64,000 nucleotides of DNA, taken from assembly GCF_021347895.1 (NCBI RefSeq), contig NC_067113.1, positions 37,278,694 through 37,342,693 of the forward strand. Direction: 5' to 3'. The first letter of the stretch is position 1. Each line of letters opens with the position of its first letter. The notes beneath the pieces were generated by a model, which searched no databases, was not told the origin of the DNA, and worked only from the letters and a program-made list of their open reading frames with translations. Below are positions 22,331-32,944 of this stretch, in pieces. Made by a program: the position numbers and the translations under genes. Origin of the DNA: Acanthochromis polyacanthus. Taxonomy: Eukaryota > Chordata > Actinopteri > Pomacentridae.

Positions 22331-22913
22331 TGCTGCTTTAACAGCTACAGTGTGTATTTACCTTTAAATATACTCCTATATATGTAAAGTACACACATAA
22401 TACTGCTGCTGTTTTAAGAATTTTAATATATCTTGAATACTGTACATTATACTGCAAAATAAAGTACATTATAATCCTGATAAACTTAGTAGGAGCTTAA
22501 AGGGGTAGGCATAGATATATTCATATGGATGGGGGCAGGCAGCTACTTGGATACTGAGCCGAAAATAAATGCTGCTGCTGCTTTAAGAACCATCAGTAAT
22601 AAAATATACTGCATACTGTAAATTATACTGTAAAATACTTCAAGTACACACAATAGATTCAGTTTAAAGGGGAGGAAACTACTTTAGTACATTACATACT
22701 ACAGCTGCTATAAAAATTATCTCAGAGTATACTCTGAATTATACTGCAAGTATATAGAGTGTACATGTAATACTGCTGCTTTATGAACTAACTCAAAAAC
22801 GGTAAAACATACAAAGAATACTGCATACTGTAAAGAATACTACATATTGTAAATAATACTACATACCATAAATAATACTACATACTGTGAAATAGTAAAG
22901 ATACATACTGTGA
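22331..22913. other. Degenerate ACTGCTGCTTTAA / ATACTGTAAAT repeats
   Basis: Intergenic sequence with recurring ACTGCTGCTTTAAG and TACTACATACTGTAAAT-like words. No gene is seen. Confidence 0.5.
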
Positions 22914-23243
22914 CATCTAAAGACCAACTTCACGCATGTTTTATGGACAGACGAGATGAGTCACCTTGGCTGGCCCTGATGGCTGGGCAAGAGGATGGGT
23001 GGCCAATGGACAGGAAACCCCACGATGTTTACAGCGGCAGCAAGGTGGCGGTGGTGTCATGGTTTGGGCAGGACTTATTAAAGATGAAGTTGTGGGTCCC
23101 TTTCGAGCTCCAGAAGGGGTAAAAACCAACTCTGAGGCATACTGCGAGCTACTAAGCAACACCCTGTTCAAACAATGGTTCAACAAGAAGCCTGCTTCTT
23201 TCAAAAAGGCTCTCATTCTGATGCAGGACAACGCACCATCCCA
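22914..23243 (+). pseudogene. Tc1 transposase catalytic part, inverted
   Basis: The plus strand reads HLKTNFTHVLWTDEMSHLGW (first catalytic Asp in WTDE), QGGGGVMVWAGLIKDEVVGP and finally ALILMQDNAPS (second catalytic Asp, the DNAPSH block). It lacks the SPDLNPIEN region with the third acidic residue. Relative to the rest of the element it points the opposite way. No stop interrupts these blocks over this stretch in the relevant frame. Confidence 0.85.
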
Positions 23244-23249
23244 GAAGTT

Positions 23250-23656
23250 GGTCTTTAGATGCTGTTTTGCCCATTCCAACTGCTTTTCTTTGTGGTTTTT
23301 GTTGAGTGGAGGCTGTTTGGGTGATTTCTTGACTGTTCCGTACTCTCTTAGGATGCGGCATCTGGTACTTATAGGAACTTCAGGTAAGTCACAGCTTTTA
23401 AAGATGGTAGAACTTGATGCCAGCGGTCGTCTGGCTGCTTCTCGCTCAATTCTTCTCAGATCCTTTGATGATAACGTTCTTCTTTTCTTTTCAACTCGCT
23501 TTTTTCTGCCATCTTGACTGTTTTTGATATACTTTTTGATGGTCCTAGTATCTCTTCCCAATTTCTTGGCAATTTTATTGGGAGTAAGTTTTTCTGACAG
23601 CAACTGAACTATTTGGCTCTTTTCTGTAGCCGTCCAGTCCTTTTTTTTTGTCCCAT
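23250..23656 (-). pseudogene. Tc1 transposase N-terminal part
   Basis: It starts at an ATG at 23656 (MGQKKKDWTATEKSQIVQLL). It continues through the first HTH (SEKLTPNKIAKKLGRDTRTI), a basic AT-hook-like linker (GRKKRVEKKRRTLS) and the second HTH (DLRRIEREAARRPLASSSTI) to EWAKQHLKTNF, where the inversion junction lies. The following catalytic domain is found at 22914-23243 on the other strand, so no single intact protein is encoded. Confidence 0.85.
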
Positions 23657-23873
23657 TTTGATGAAAGCTAAAACTTGCCTAATAATTTGGCACATGCACT
23701 TTTGACATATGTGGAGATTTTCTTGCTTTAAATGTAATATAATTTGAAATGATGTCTGACAAATACAACGTTAGCGTAGGAGAAGACTATTTAAAAGTGG
23801 GAAGGCCCAGACTTATTTCTAAGACTGTTTTGGACAAAAAATCTACTTGCCTAATAATTTGGCACAGGGTGTA

Positions 23874-24030
23874 CACACAACAAACAACAAACAACACACA
23901 CACAACACACACAATACACAATACACACACAAAACACACCAAACAACACACAACAAACAACACAATACACAACACACAACACACAATACACACACAACAA
24001 ACAACACACACACAACACACACGATACACA
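23874..24030. repeat. ACACAACA/ACAAAC microsatellite
   Basis: A simple CA-rich repeat directly adjoining the Tc1 terminus. The threonine/histidine-rich frames are artefacts of the repeat. Confidence 0.95.
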
Positions 24031-25139
24031 GGGAATGTAAATATGTGTGTTTGTATATTTGTTCTAATTTTTTAAAGATTTTCTGTTATTTTAGAAACAA
24101 AAACACTATAAACGATAATTACCTCTACAAAACCTGAAAATTACATTCATTTACGGCTTCACAGCTCGTCTGTGAGGTTTTAATGTGACTTAAAATAAAT
24201 TAAAACACGAAAATACCTATGACTAAGGAATAGAAATTAAAATAGAATAAAAGTTTAAACTATGGAAAGATTCAAAATATTACTTTAAAATAGTGAAAAA
24301 AGAAGCTTAAAAATCAGTTAAAAGGTTAAAATGTAGAAAAGAAAAAATGTGAAAAATTCACATTATGAGAAAAAAAATCTTATCTTTTCATAGAAAATAT
24401 CTGTCAGGTGTTATTGACAATAAAAATCTATAGAAAGTCAAAAATATGAAAAAAAATAAAATGACATCAATAGTCAAAACGACTTTTTAAAACAAGCACA
24501 TCTGAGATTCTTTTTTAGTAAATTATTTATTTGGCAGAAATGGGATTCCATACTTTCAGGTAACTATTTTTCCAATTTTAAGATTACATGTTAGGACTAA
24601 AATATTAAAGATCATACATGTATGCAGAAAACATTTCAATAACTACAAATTACTGGTAAAATAATAAATAAAATGAATTTAAAATGCTTTCTTTTACTTT
24701 TAACAGCATCTTTTCCTGAATTCTGAGACATTATTCATTTAATGTCTTTTGTCCTTTAATAGATTTATTCCAGACTTCATACTGAAGATTGTTCACTTTT
24801 TTGTTCTTTGTGACAGTAAACTTCTTCCATACTTTTAGAAGTTAATTATATGACTCAGTTTGGACCTTTTGAGCCTCCATACTAATTTAAAGTAAAAACT
24901 CAGAGTTCTGACTTCACATTGGTTTTCTACCTCGTCTTTAAATGCTTTTAACTTCCTTTGTTCACTTCACATCTCAGAATTTCGATTTTCTCTGGTCTTG
25001 ATGTTTTTTTCCCCTGTTTTCTTGTCACTAGCAGTGCTCCACAGCTCCAGGTTTTAAGCTCTTCTTTTAAACTAAAGCTGCTTTTAAACGTCTTCTTACT
25101 GAACTTTCTGATGCTCTCTGTCGTCCTCCTCCTCTCATC
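24031..25139. other. Intergenic AT-rich sequence (dusp16-gpr19)
   Basis: AT-rich intergenic DNA with no supportable gene, RNA or transposon. Confidence 0.55.
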
Positions 25140-25153
25140 ACAGCCATTGTTGG

Positions 25154-25216
25154 GTTTCCATGGTGACCAACCTGCTGGACAAATCTCATCTGTTCAGCTC
25201 CGGTTGTCATGGTAAC
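25154..25216. promoter_or_regulatory. Two RFX X-box-like motifs, with CCAAT nearby
   Basis: GTTTCCATGGTGAC (25154-25167) and GTTGTCATGGTAAC (25203-25216) resemble the RFX X-box (GTNRCC-AT-RGNAAC type). The second fits a relaxed consensus fully. A CCAAT (about 25250) and a TTTATAG follow. Together they could be a proximal promoter or enhancer between the divergent dusp16 and gpr19 5' ends. Function is inference. Confidence 0.4.
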
Positions 25217-25389
25217 AGGCTGCGACAGCAACCGCTGTCAGCAGCAGACCAATCAGAGCAGAGGGACGGCAGCATCTCCTTTTATAGCCGGACTGGCGAA
25301 GGACAAAAACTGGATTTAAATCCTAAGAAATCTACTTCTGGAGTCCAGCAACGTAAAAGAAACAAAACAACAACAGCATAGAATTCAAT

Positions 25390-25990
25390 TTAAAAAAAAA
25401 AAAAAAAAACAGATAAGCAAAAAAAAGGCAACAACGGATTTTTAAAAAATTAAAACAAAAATATTTCAAAAATTAAACAATGGAACTAAAAAGGAAATAC
25501 GATTAAAAAATCTTAAGTCTAAAAAGTTTATAAAATGACTTTATAAAGTCAAAATAATTAAAAAATAATAATAAAAAAAATAAAAACTGTTTAATGATAA
25601 GCATCAAAGTTAAGAAACTTAATGTAGTTTATTCAGACTATATTTTAATATTTTATATATTTCTTAATTTTTTATGTTATTCAGACTGTATTTTTTATAT
25701 TTTCTATATTTCATTAAGATTGTGTTTTATTATTGTTTTATTGAGACTGATTTTCAATATTTTGCTATATTTTATTCAGGCTGCATTTTAATATATTTTG
25801 CTGTATTTGTCAATGTTTTAAAAACATTTTATTCAGACTGTATTTTAATATATTTGTACATATTCTATTTACTACATTTTAATATAATTAAATATTTCAT
25901 TCAGACTGTGTTTGTATGTATTTTTAACATATTTAGTTTTATTGTATTTTAATATATTTTTAAATATTTTTATTCAGACTGTTTTTTTAA
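25390..25990. repeat. AT-rich degenerate repeat (TTCAGACTGTATTTTAATAT)
   Basis: A poly-A stretch (25390-25440), then at 25625-25985 about ten imperfect copies of TTCAGACTGTATTTTAATAT spaced irregularly. The hydrophobic frames are artefacts. Confidence 0.7.
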
Positions 25991-26049
25991 TTTATTTTTT
26001 CATTTGACTGTATTTTCCTCTACTTTTTGGCACTAACAGTCCTCCATAC

Positions 26050-26439
26050 TGAGGGGCCCCTATGCTGCTCTGGGGGCTCCTGTACATGTTCAGTCCGTCC
26101 CTGCTGCTGAGCAGAAACCATCCTCCTCCTCCTCTTCCTCCGCAGCTCCATTCCCGGGCAGCTGCCGTCCTGCTACCCGACCAGACCTGCTCCTCCTCCG
26201 GCCTCCGGACCTCCAGCAGCTCCGGGATAAGCTCTGGTCCTCCTCCTCGGATCCTCCGGGACTCGCAGACACCTGCAGCCGGAGGAGGCCTCGTGAGAGC
26301 GGCCCACTGTCCGCTGAGGATCCGCTGGTTCTCGTCCTTCATCCGGCGGCAGCAGAGACGATGTTGAGGCCAAAAGCAGGCGCTGCGACACGGATGATCT
26401 GAGAGCCCGGAGCCGATGGATGGAGGAGATTTTTACCCG
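26050..26439 (+). promoter_or_regulatory. gpr19: Probable gpr19 CpG promoter and non-coding 5' exon
   Basis: A CpG-rich island in otherwise AT-rich DNA, ending at a good donor (CCCG|GTAAAG, 26439/26440) on the gpr19 strand. gpr19 coding starts 26 bases after an acceptor at 30498, so an upstream non-coding exon must exist. This is the best candidate. An ATG in a good context (GCCGATGG, 26416) would open a short upstream frame. A promoter firing in the other direction is also possible. Confidence 0.45.
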
Positions 26440-27790
26440 GTAAAGACGGAGGGAAGCTGCAGGGATGCTCCGGTGAGATGGAGCTGTTCATCATTTATTT
26501 ATCTGAATGTTAGATGCAGGGCTGTTAGAAAACACATTAATGAGGGAGTTTATGATTATTTAAATGTGATAAAAGGTGTTTAAAGGTGATGAACGTGGAG
26601 CTCCAGCAGCTTTCAGGGTTTCTGGTATTTTTCCATGAGGAGGTTTTAACTCTTCATCCATCAGGTTGGATTTAAAGGAGCCTCTCTTTATCCTGAAGGC
26701 TCAGAAACAACAAAAACTACAGGGTTTAGTGTGATTAAAATGATTCATTAACGCAGATTTAAACACGTTCAGGTCTGAAAATAAACGTCTGCTTATCATA
26801 AATCAGTTCATTTAATATTTATCCGATGGAATAAATCTGAAGCAGCTTGTTTACACCGAAACCAGCAGCAGCGTGAACCCAGCAGCAGGCGGCGCTGTGC
26901 AGGTCAGAACCCACTATTTACATTATCAGGACTTTACTGGTGGTTTAAGGTGATTAAAAGACAAAAATCGGATTAAATGTTGATGAAATGTGGAAAAATG
27001 ATGAAAAAAACAAGCGTGAGACGTCCACAGAGCTGCAGATGAAGTTTAAAATGTAGAATATTAAATTTACAGTCAGCAAAACCAAAAAAAAACAGCAGAA
27101 CTTGTTTCAGTTCCAGGAGATTAATTTGTGATTCAGGCGTCAGGTTGGATTAAAGCACCTTCATTATAAAGAAAGAAGAGATTCAAACTGATCAATGATC
27201 GATAAATGAAATTAATCAATCAAATAAATAAATAAATTCATAAATATTATTATATCATTAGAGTTTCAGCTTTGCTGAGTTTAATGTTTAAGATCAAGAA
27301 AAATAACAAAAACATCATGAACTATTTTATTATCTGTAGTCATTAATTAAAGCAGCTGCAAACTGCTCTTCTAATTGATTGATTAATTGATTTATTTATT
27401 GATTGATTGGTTTCAGGGCTTCTATTTTTGATCTTTGTTGACCTCCTGATGATCCTCCTCAAGATGTCATCACCTCTTCGGCCTCTGATTGGCCGACCGA
27501 TCAATAATCGAACAGAAAATTCACTTTAACTTAAAGCAGACTTACAGATTTTCAGTAAAATCAACATTTTTGGTTGTTTGAAAACTAAAAATCTTCACTT
27601 CGATGATGAACTTCTATGAATATCTGCTGAAGGATCTGAATGAAAACAAACAGCAGTGGATCAAAAATCGATCACTGACGGATCAATACTGAAGGTTTAT
27701 TTATAATAAAAAAAATATTTAATAGATCAGGACTTTGAAAATGAGGAGCAGCAAAAAAAAAAAATACAATAATTTAGATCCACTTTCATG
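26440..27790. other. gpr19: gpr19 5' intron, unannotated
   Basis: AT-rich sequence with ATTGATTGATT runs (27380-27412). No gene or transposon is supportable. Confidence 0.5.
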
Positions 27791-27794
27791 AAAC

Positions 27795-28545
27795 TGAGAG
27801 AACCTACAGCTAACCTTCAGCTAACCTTCACCAAACCTTCAGCGAACCTTCACCAAACCTTCAGTTAACGTTCACCAAACCTTCAGCTAGCCTTCAGCTA
27901 ACCTTCACGAAACCTTTAGCAAGCCTTCACCAAACCTTAAGCTAACATTCACCAAACCTTCAGCTAACATTCACCAAACTTTTAGCTAACATTCACCAAA
28001 CTTTCAGCTAACATTCCGCTAACATTCACCAAACCTTAAGCTAATGTTCACCAAACCTACAGCTAACCTTCACCAAACCTTCAGCTAACATTCACCAAAC
28101 CTTCAGCTAATGTTCAGCTAACGTTCACCAAACCTTCAACTAACGTTCACCAAACCTTCAGCTAACATTCAGCTAAACTTCACTAAACCTTCAGCTAACA
28201 TTCAGCTAATGTTCACCAAACCTTAAGTTAACGTTCACATAACCTACAGCTAACATTCACCAAACCTTCAGCTAATGTTCAGCTAACGTTCACCAAACCT
28301 TAAGCTAACGTTCACCAAACCTTTAGCTAGCCTTCACCAAACCTTCAGCTAACATTCACCAAACCTTTAGTTAACCTTCAGCTAAGCTTCACCAAACCTT
28401 CGGCTAACGTTCACCAAACCTTCAGCTAACATTCACCAAACCTTCAGCTAACATTCCGCTAACATTCACCAAACCTTAAACTAACGTTCACCAAATTTTC
28501 AGCTAACGTTCACCAAACCTCCATCTAACGTTCATCTAACCTCTG
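27795..28545. repeat. 22-bp minisatellite (CTAACATTCACCAAACCTTCAG)
   Basis: About 34 variable copies of a unit close to AACATTCACCAAACCTTCAG plus CT. They lie in the presumed gpr19 intron. Confidence 0.92.
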
Positions 28546-29039
28546 TTGTTCCTCCAGGTGTTTCTCAGCTGTTTATTCTCTCAGTCGTTTTAATTAACCG
28601 TAGTAATGAGCTGCAGTTTGGCCTCAGCTGATTGGTTGCTAAGCAGGAAGTAAACACCAGCTTTTTCCCAGAGCTTCTTCAATTCTAAAGAGTGACTCAG
28701 AGGAAAACAGATGAGTCCCAGAGAAGAACTAATGAAATCAGCTAGTCAACCAGGAGGATGATGAAGATGTAGATGAAGACAAAAATGGAGATGGAGATGA
28801 AGATGATGATGGAGATGAAGGTGAAGATGAAGGTTCAGTGCAGATGAAGCATCAAACTGAAACTAAAACCTCCTCAGATGTTTGAGGAATGAAACCACTC
28901 TGACTCTGTGGTTCCTGCAGGTTTCAGGGTTTTAAACCATCAGATGTTCTCCTCTGAGGCTGAACGTTCTTCATTCGAGCTCAAAGTTCTGTCAGCTGAT
29001 TGAGAACATTAACCTTCAGAACAAACTCAGTACAGAATA
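28546..29039. other. gpr19: gpr19 intron with GATGAAGATG simple repeat
   Basis: Intronic DNA. A GATGA-type purine run occupies about 28755-28840. Nothing else is seen. Confidence 0.5.
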
Positions 29040-30345
29040 AGCTGCCAGTTTACTAACTAGCCAGCTAACTAGTCAAATTACCTATTTAACCACTAACCAC
29101 ACTGCTAATCTACCAAACTACCTACCAACCAGCTCCCCAAACTGTTTATCTACGTAGCGACCAACCATTCACCCAACTAACCAACCAGCTTGCCTACATC
29201 CCAACCTGCTACTCAACCAACCAACCTGCCTACTTCCAAACCATCCATCCATCCATCCATCCACTATACACCGCTTTATCCTCACTAGGATCATGGGGGG
29301 TGCTGGAGTCTATCCCAGGTGACTCGGGTGAAGGCAGGGGACACCCTGGACAGGTCACCAGTCTGTCACAGGGCTACATATACAGACAAACAAACAATCA
29401 CAGTCACATTCACACCTACGGACAATTTAGAGTAACCAATTAACCTCAGCATATTTTTGGACTGTTGGAGGAAGCCGGAGTGCCCGGAGAAAACCCACGC
29501 ATGCACAGGGAGAACATGCAAACTCCATGCAGAAAGATCCCAGGCCCAGGCCGGGATTTGAACCGGGGGTCTTCTTGCTGCAAGGTGAAAGTGCTAACCA
29601 CTACGCCACTGTGCAGCCCTACTTCCAAACCAACCTACTAAACTCAGTTTACCTTTAAACTAACAAACCAAATCGACGACCAACTCATCTTTCTGCCGAA
29701 CAACCTTCCAATCTATCTCACACTTTATCCAACAACCCAATAACAAACTAAATCAGCTGTCTTACCAAAATAACTACCAACCGATGAGCCAGATATCTGA
29801 CCAGCTAGTCAAACTACCGAACTACCAGCTAGCTTACCTACCTACCAGCAAACAACCGCACTACCAGCCCTTGTTGCTAGCATCCTCTACCTAACTACCT
29901 GCCAGATTCAACCAGATAACTAATCAACTCATCCATCTACTCACTATCCTAGTGACCACAGTCTGCCTTCCAAACTACCCAAGAATGGAACTAACTATAA
30001 ACTCTTTCACCTCCTAATCACCCTACAAATCTACCCACTAACCAATTAGCCTAACAACCTATCAACCAACTGACCACACAACCAACTAAAACTGTTAACT
30101 ACCAACGAACTAACTGACCTACCAACAAATGAACCAAACAACTGACCAACCAACGAACCAACCAACAATGCAACAGAAACACCTACCTGACAACCTGCCT
30201 CTCCCTTCCACTACCATCTTAATAGTAATCCAATAAACCAGTAACCAACTTGTTTGACCAGTCACCCTAATATCTACCTACCAAACTCACCTTTCTACTA
30301 GTGCACTTCCCTCAGTAAGAACCAATCACCTACTACCTTTCTGAC
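29040..30345. repeat. Degenerate CCAACTAACC-rich repeat tract
   Basis: A long stretch of loosely repeated ACCAACTAACTACC words on both sides of a SINE (29243-29618), running almost to the gpr19 coding exon. There is no coding potential. Confidence 0.75.
29243..29618 (-). mobile_element. Full-length tRNA-derived SINE with 13-bp target duplication
   Basis: Minus strand. It starts GGCTGCACAGTGGCGTAGTG at 29618, with an A box TGGCGTAGTGG (29598-29608) and a B box GGTTCAAATCC (29554-29564), and ends in an ATCC tail. CTACTTCCAAACC is duplicated exactly at 29230-29242 and 29619-29631. These are pol III promoter elements of a SINE, not a tRNA gene: no cloverleaf 3' half is present. Confidence 0.95.
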
Positions 30346-30524
30346 TATAGTCCAGGTGGAGCTAACATACCTACCTGCCAGGTACCAACTGTATCTGCAG
30401 TACCAGGCGGATGTATACACTGCTGCTGGTCTAGAAATAGTTCCTGAAGCATCTTGGTTCCAGCTCTATAGTGATGACAACTGTTTGTGTCTCCACAGGG
30501 CCTCTCGGCTGCAGCAGCATAGCG

Positions 30525-31793
30525 ATGGTTTATGCAGAGTCCTCGAACACAGTCGGTGTCAACCCGTCCCTCGACTCTCCATCGTTCACCTATCAGATGT
30601 CATTTAACTACTCCAAGAGAGGAAACTCTACTGTCCTGGCAACCTTACCCACAACCCTCGTCTGCAGCCTCGAGGGCTCGTCCTCTGGCCAGCCCAACGC
30701 CACCTCCGCCTCCTACGAGCTGACTTCAGGTGAGGTGGCTGTCCTGAGCCTGGTGTTTGGGGTTCTGTGGCTGGTCTCCATCCTGGGAAATGCCCTCGTC
30801 TGCCTGGTCATCCACCGCAGCCGGCGGACTCAGTCCACCACCAACTACTTTGTGGTGTCCATGGCTTGTGCTGACCTGCTCATGAGCCTCAGTTGCGCCC
30901 CGTTTGTCCTCCTCCAGGTCGCTGCTGGTCGCTGGCCGCTGAGTGCCACCGCCTGCAAGGCTGTACGTTACCTGCAGCACCTGTGTCCGGGTGTGCAGGT
31001 CTATGTCCTGCTTTCCATCTCTGTGGACCGATTCTATACGATTGTCTACCCACTGAGCTTCAAGGTATCCAGAGAAAAGGCCAAGAAGATGATCGTGGCC
31101 TCGTGGCTGTTTGACGCAGCCTTTGTGTCGCCCTGCTTCTTCTTCTATGGATCCACATCCACAGACAGTCACTGCGACTTCTTCCTCCCGGACAGCTGGG
31201 GCAGTATAGCGTATGCTGCCGTCCACCTCCTGTTTGGGTTTCTGGTGCCGGTGGCCTTGATCTTGTACTTCTACCAGCGGGTGGTCCGCTACATCTGGAG
31301 GATCAGCGCCGATGGCCATACGGTGCGCCGGACGATGAACATCGTCCCACGGACTAAAGTCAAGACCATCAAGATGTTCCTCATGCTCAACTCGGTCTTC
31401 TTCCTCACCTGGACGCCGTTCTACGTCGCCCAGCTGTGGCACCTGAGGGAGTCGCCCAATCGGCAGGGACTGCTGTTCTTCACGGCCATCGCCTGGATCT
31501 CCTTCAGCTCCACAGCGTCCAAACCGACTCTGTACTCCGTCTACAATGCAAACTTCAGGCGCGGCATGCGGGAGACTTTCTGCATGTCATCCATGAAATG
31601 CTACCGCAGTAACGCATACACCATCACCGCCAGCTCCCGCATGGCCAAAAAGAACTACGTCGGTGTGGTGGACATTCCGGTGCAGGCCAAGACGGTCACC
31701 AAGGACTCGGTCTATGATACGTTTGACCGAGATGCTAGAGAGAAGAAGGTAGCTTGGCCCACAAATGCCAACCCTCCCAACACCTTTGTGTAA
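30525..31793 (+). CDS. gpr19: GPR19, orphan class A G-protein coupled receptor
   Basis: A complete single-exon coding region of 422 residues (mammalian GPR19 is about 415). The start is the ATG opening MVYAESSN, the counterpart of the MVFAHR start in mammals. An earlier in-frame ATG (30471) lies upstream of the acceptor at 30498 and is rejected. Extracellular N-glycosylation sites are at N28, N34 and N58. TM1 is about 70-96 with N89, TM2 about 107-132 with D117, TM3 about 143-170 ending in DRF (168-170), TM4 about 187-208, TM5 about 228-250, TM6 about 278-303 with TWTP, and TM7 about 316-340 with KPTLY in place of NPxxY. C144 and C217 form the expected disulphide. RRTQSTTNYFVVSMACADLL and the tail (KKNYVG…WPTNANPPNTFV) are near identical to vertebrate GPR19. 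It sits in the plasma membrane and its ligand is debated. It is convergent with crebl2. Confidence 0.98.
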   Translation: MVYAESSNTVGVNPSLDSPSFTYQMSFNYSKRGNSTVLATLPTTLVCSLEGSSSGQPNATSASYELTSGEVAVLSLVFGVLWLVSILGNALVCLVIHRSRRTQSTTNYFVVSMACADLLMSLSCAPFVLLQVAAGRWPLSATACKAVRYLQHLCPGVQVYVLLSISVDRFYTIVYPLSFKVSREKAKKMIVASWLFDAAFVSPCFFFYGSTSTDSHCDFFLPDSWGSIAYAAVHLLFGFLVPVALILYFYQRVVRYIWRISADGHTVRRTMNIVPRTKVKTIKMFLMLNSVFFLTWTPFYVAQLWHLRESPNRQGLLFFTAIAWISFSSTASKPTLYSVYNANFRRGMRETFCMSSMKCYRSNAYTITASSRMAKKNYVGVVDIPVQAKTVTKDSVYDTFDRDAREKKVAWPTNANPPNTFV

Positions 31794-31922
31794 ATGAAAC
31801 TGAGAACATTCACCACAAGACTGAAACTTTCTTCTGTAACAGCACAATGTTGGCAGGTGAGCTAGCTGGAGGCTAACATGCTTGCTCTGTACTGAAGTTC
31901 CCAGAATGTGTTGAGTTTGTAT

Positions 31923-32623
31923 TAGGGCTGGACCCGAATATCCCGAATATCCAAATATGCGTTTGCTAAGGCACTATCCGGATATTAATTTGGTATCCGA
32001 ATATTCGCGCCCCCCCCCTCCCCCCGCCGTCAGACGTCACCGGGCGGAAAGAATGTGCAGCGTTACTGTCTTCCCTCCGCCTTCTGCCCACATCGGCTCA
32101 TTTCGTCCTGTGATCACATAAACATATACACATATGTCTATAACATATACACATATGTCTATGTGATCACTCCCTCCTCCCCCCGGACGAAACTATTCGG
32201 AGCTTGTCTCTTCCCTGCGCCTTCGGCCCATTTCAACTCATCCTGCCGTGTTCTTCAGCTCGTTTCGGCTCCTCCATTCGTGTTTGTAAACACCACCCGA
32301 ATGGCCGGGTGGCTGCCGACTCTGAAGCCACGCTTCACTTCATTGCATAAACACAAGACAAGATGTTGAAGACCGGTGTTTGGGAATTCTTCAGTTTAAC
32401 TAAAGACTAAAGGAAGGCAAAATGTGGACCCGGGAGACCAGACGAACGGATCCGAATATTCGGGCCGTCTCCGCTGCCGCCACATGCACAAACATCCCCC
32501 CCCACTCCCCACCCCCCCACCCCCCCGGGGCGGACGTTACGGGGTGGAACGAATATCCGGATATTCGTCTTTAATAGGGCCCGAATATTTGGAGGCCAGA
32601 AATCACTATTCGGGCCAGCCCTA
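31923..32623. mobile_element. hAT MITE in the gpr19 3' region, perfect 8-bp duplication
   Basis: Ends TAGGGCTGGACCCGAATA and (inverted) TAGGGCTGGCCCGAATA. GTTTGTAT is duplicated exactly at 31915-31922 and 32624-32631. CGAATAT words recur near both ends. It begins 130 bp after the gpr19 stop codon, so it probably lies in the 3' UTR or just beyond. There is no transposase. Confidence 0.93.
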
Positions 32624-32631
32624 GTTTGTAT

Positions 32632-32944
32632 AAAGGGCTTTCCTCTGACGTAACAAACCTCCAGCAACCACACCGGAGGCCGTTTTTATATTTCAGATTC
32701 TAACCAGAATTTATTCTGTGCCGTGTTTGATGAGTTGTTTTGGATGCTTGAGATTTTGTGTTTAATGTCTGTTTGTTCTGTGGTCTTCTATCAGAATCTG
32801 TTGTACCTACACCTGGTTCGCTATAGTAATGTTTGTGGTAGAAGCTAACATCAGTAAAGGCTCATATGTTACCGCTGAAGTCATCTGATCTGAAAGTGTC
32901 CTCTTGGTTCTTTATCAATAATCAGAGAGCTACCGACACCTGTC
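32632..32944. other. gpr19 downstream sequence
   Basis: Sequence following the MITE, possibly still gpr19 3' UTR. No coding signal is seen. Confidence 0.45.

Larger units (their letters stand above)
22914..23871. mobile_element. Rearranged Tc1-like element (internal inversion)
   Basis: The right end reads, inverted, CACCCTGTGCC next to TA at 23872-23873. Direct repeats TTGCCTAATAATTTGGCACA occur near 23675 and 23847, the IR/DR arrangement of some fish Tc1 elements. The N-terminal half of the transposase is on the minus strand and the catalytic half on the plus strand, with inverted copies of CATCTAAAGACCAACTTC at 22914-22931 and 23244-23261. No left terminus or transposase C-terminus is seen. 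Confidence 0.85.

Noticed and set aside
26062..26391. Several Ser/Arg/Gly-rich frames on both strands
   Set aside because: Composition effects of a CpG island. No domain or splice partner supports a protein.
29554..29608. tRNA gene
   Set aside because: A and B boxes are present, but the sequence continues as a SINE with target duplications and lacks a complete cloverleaf.
30471..30524. Upstream in-frame ATG of gpr19 (MMTTVCVSTG…)
   Set aside because: It lies before the TCCACAG acceptor at 30498 and does not match the receptor N-terminus. The ATG at 30525 does.
30726..31442. 238-codon antisense frame opposite gpr19
   Set aside because: A shadow of the GC-rich gpr19 coding sequence. No homology or conserved motif.
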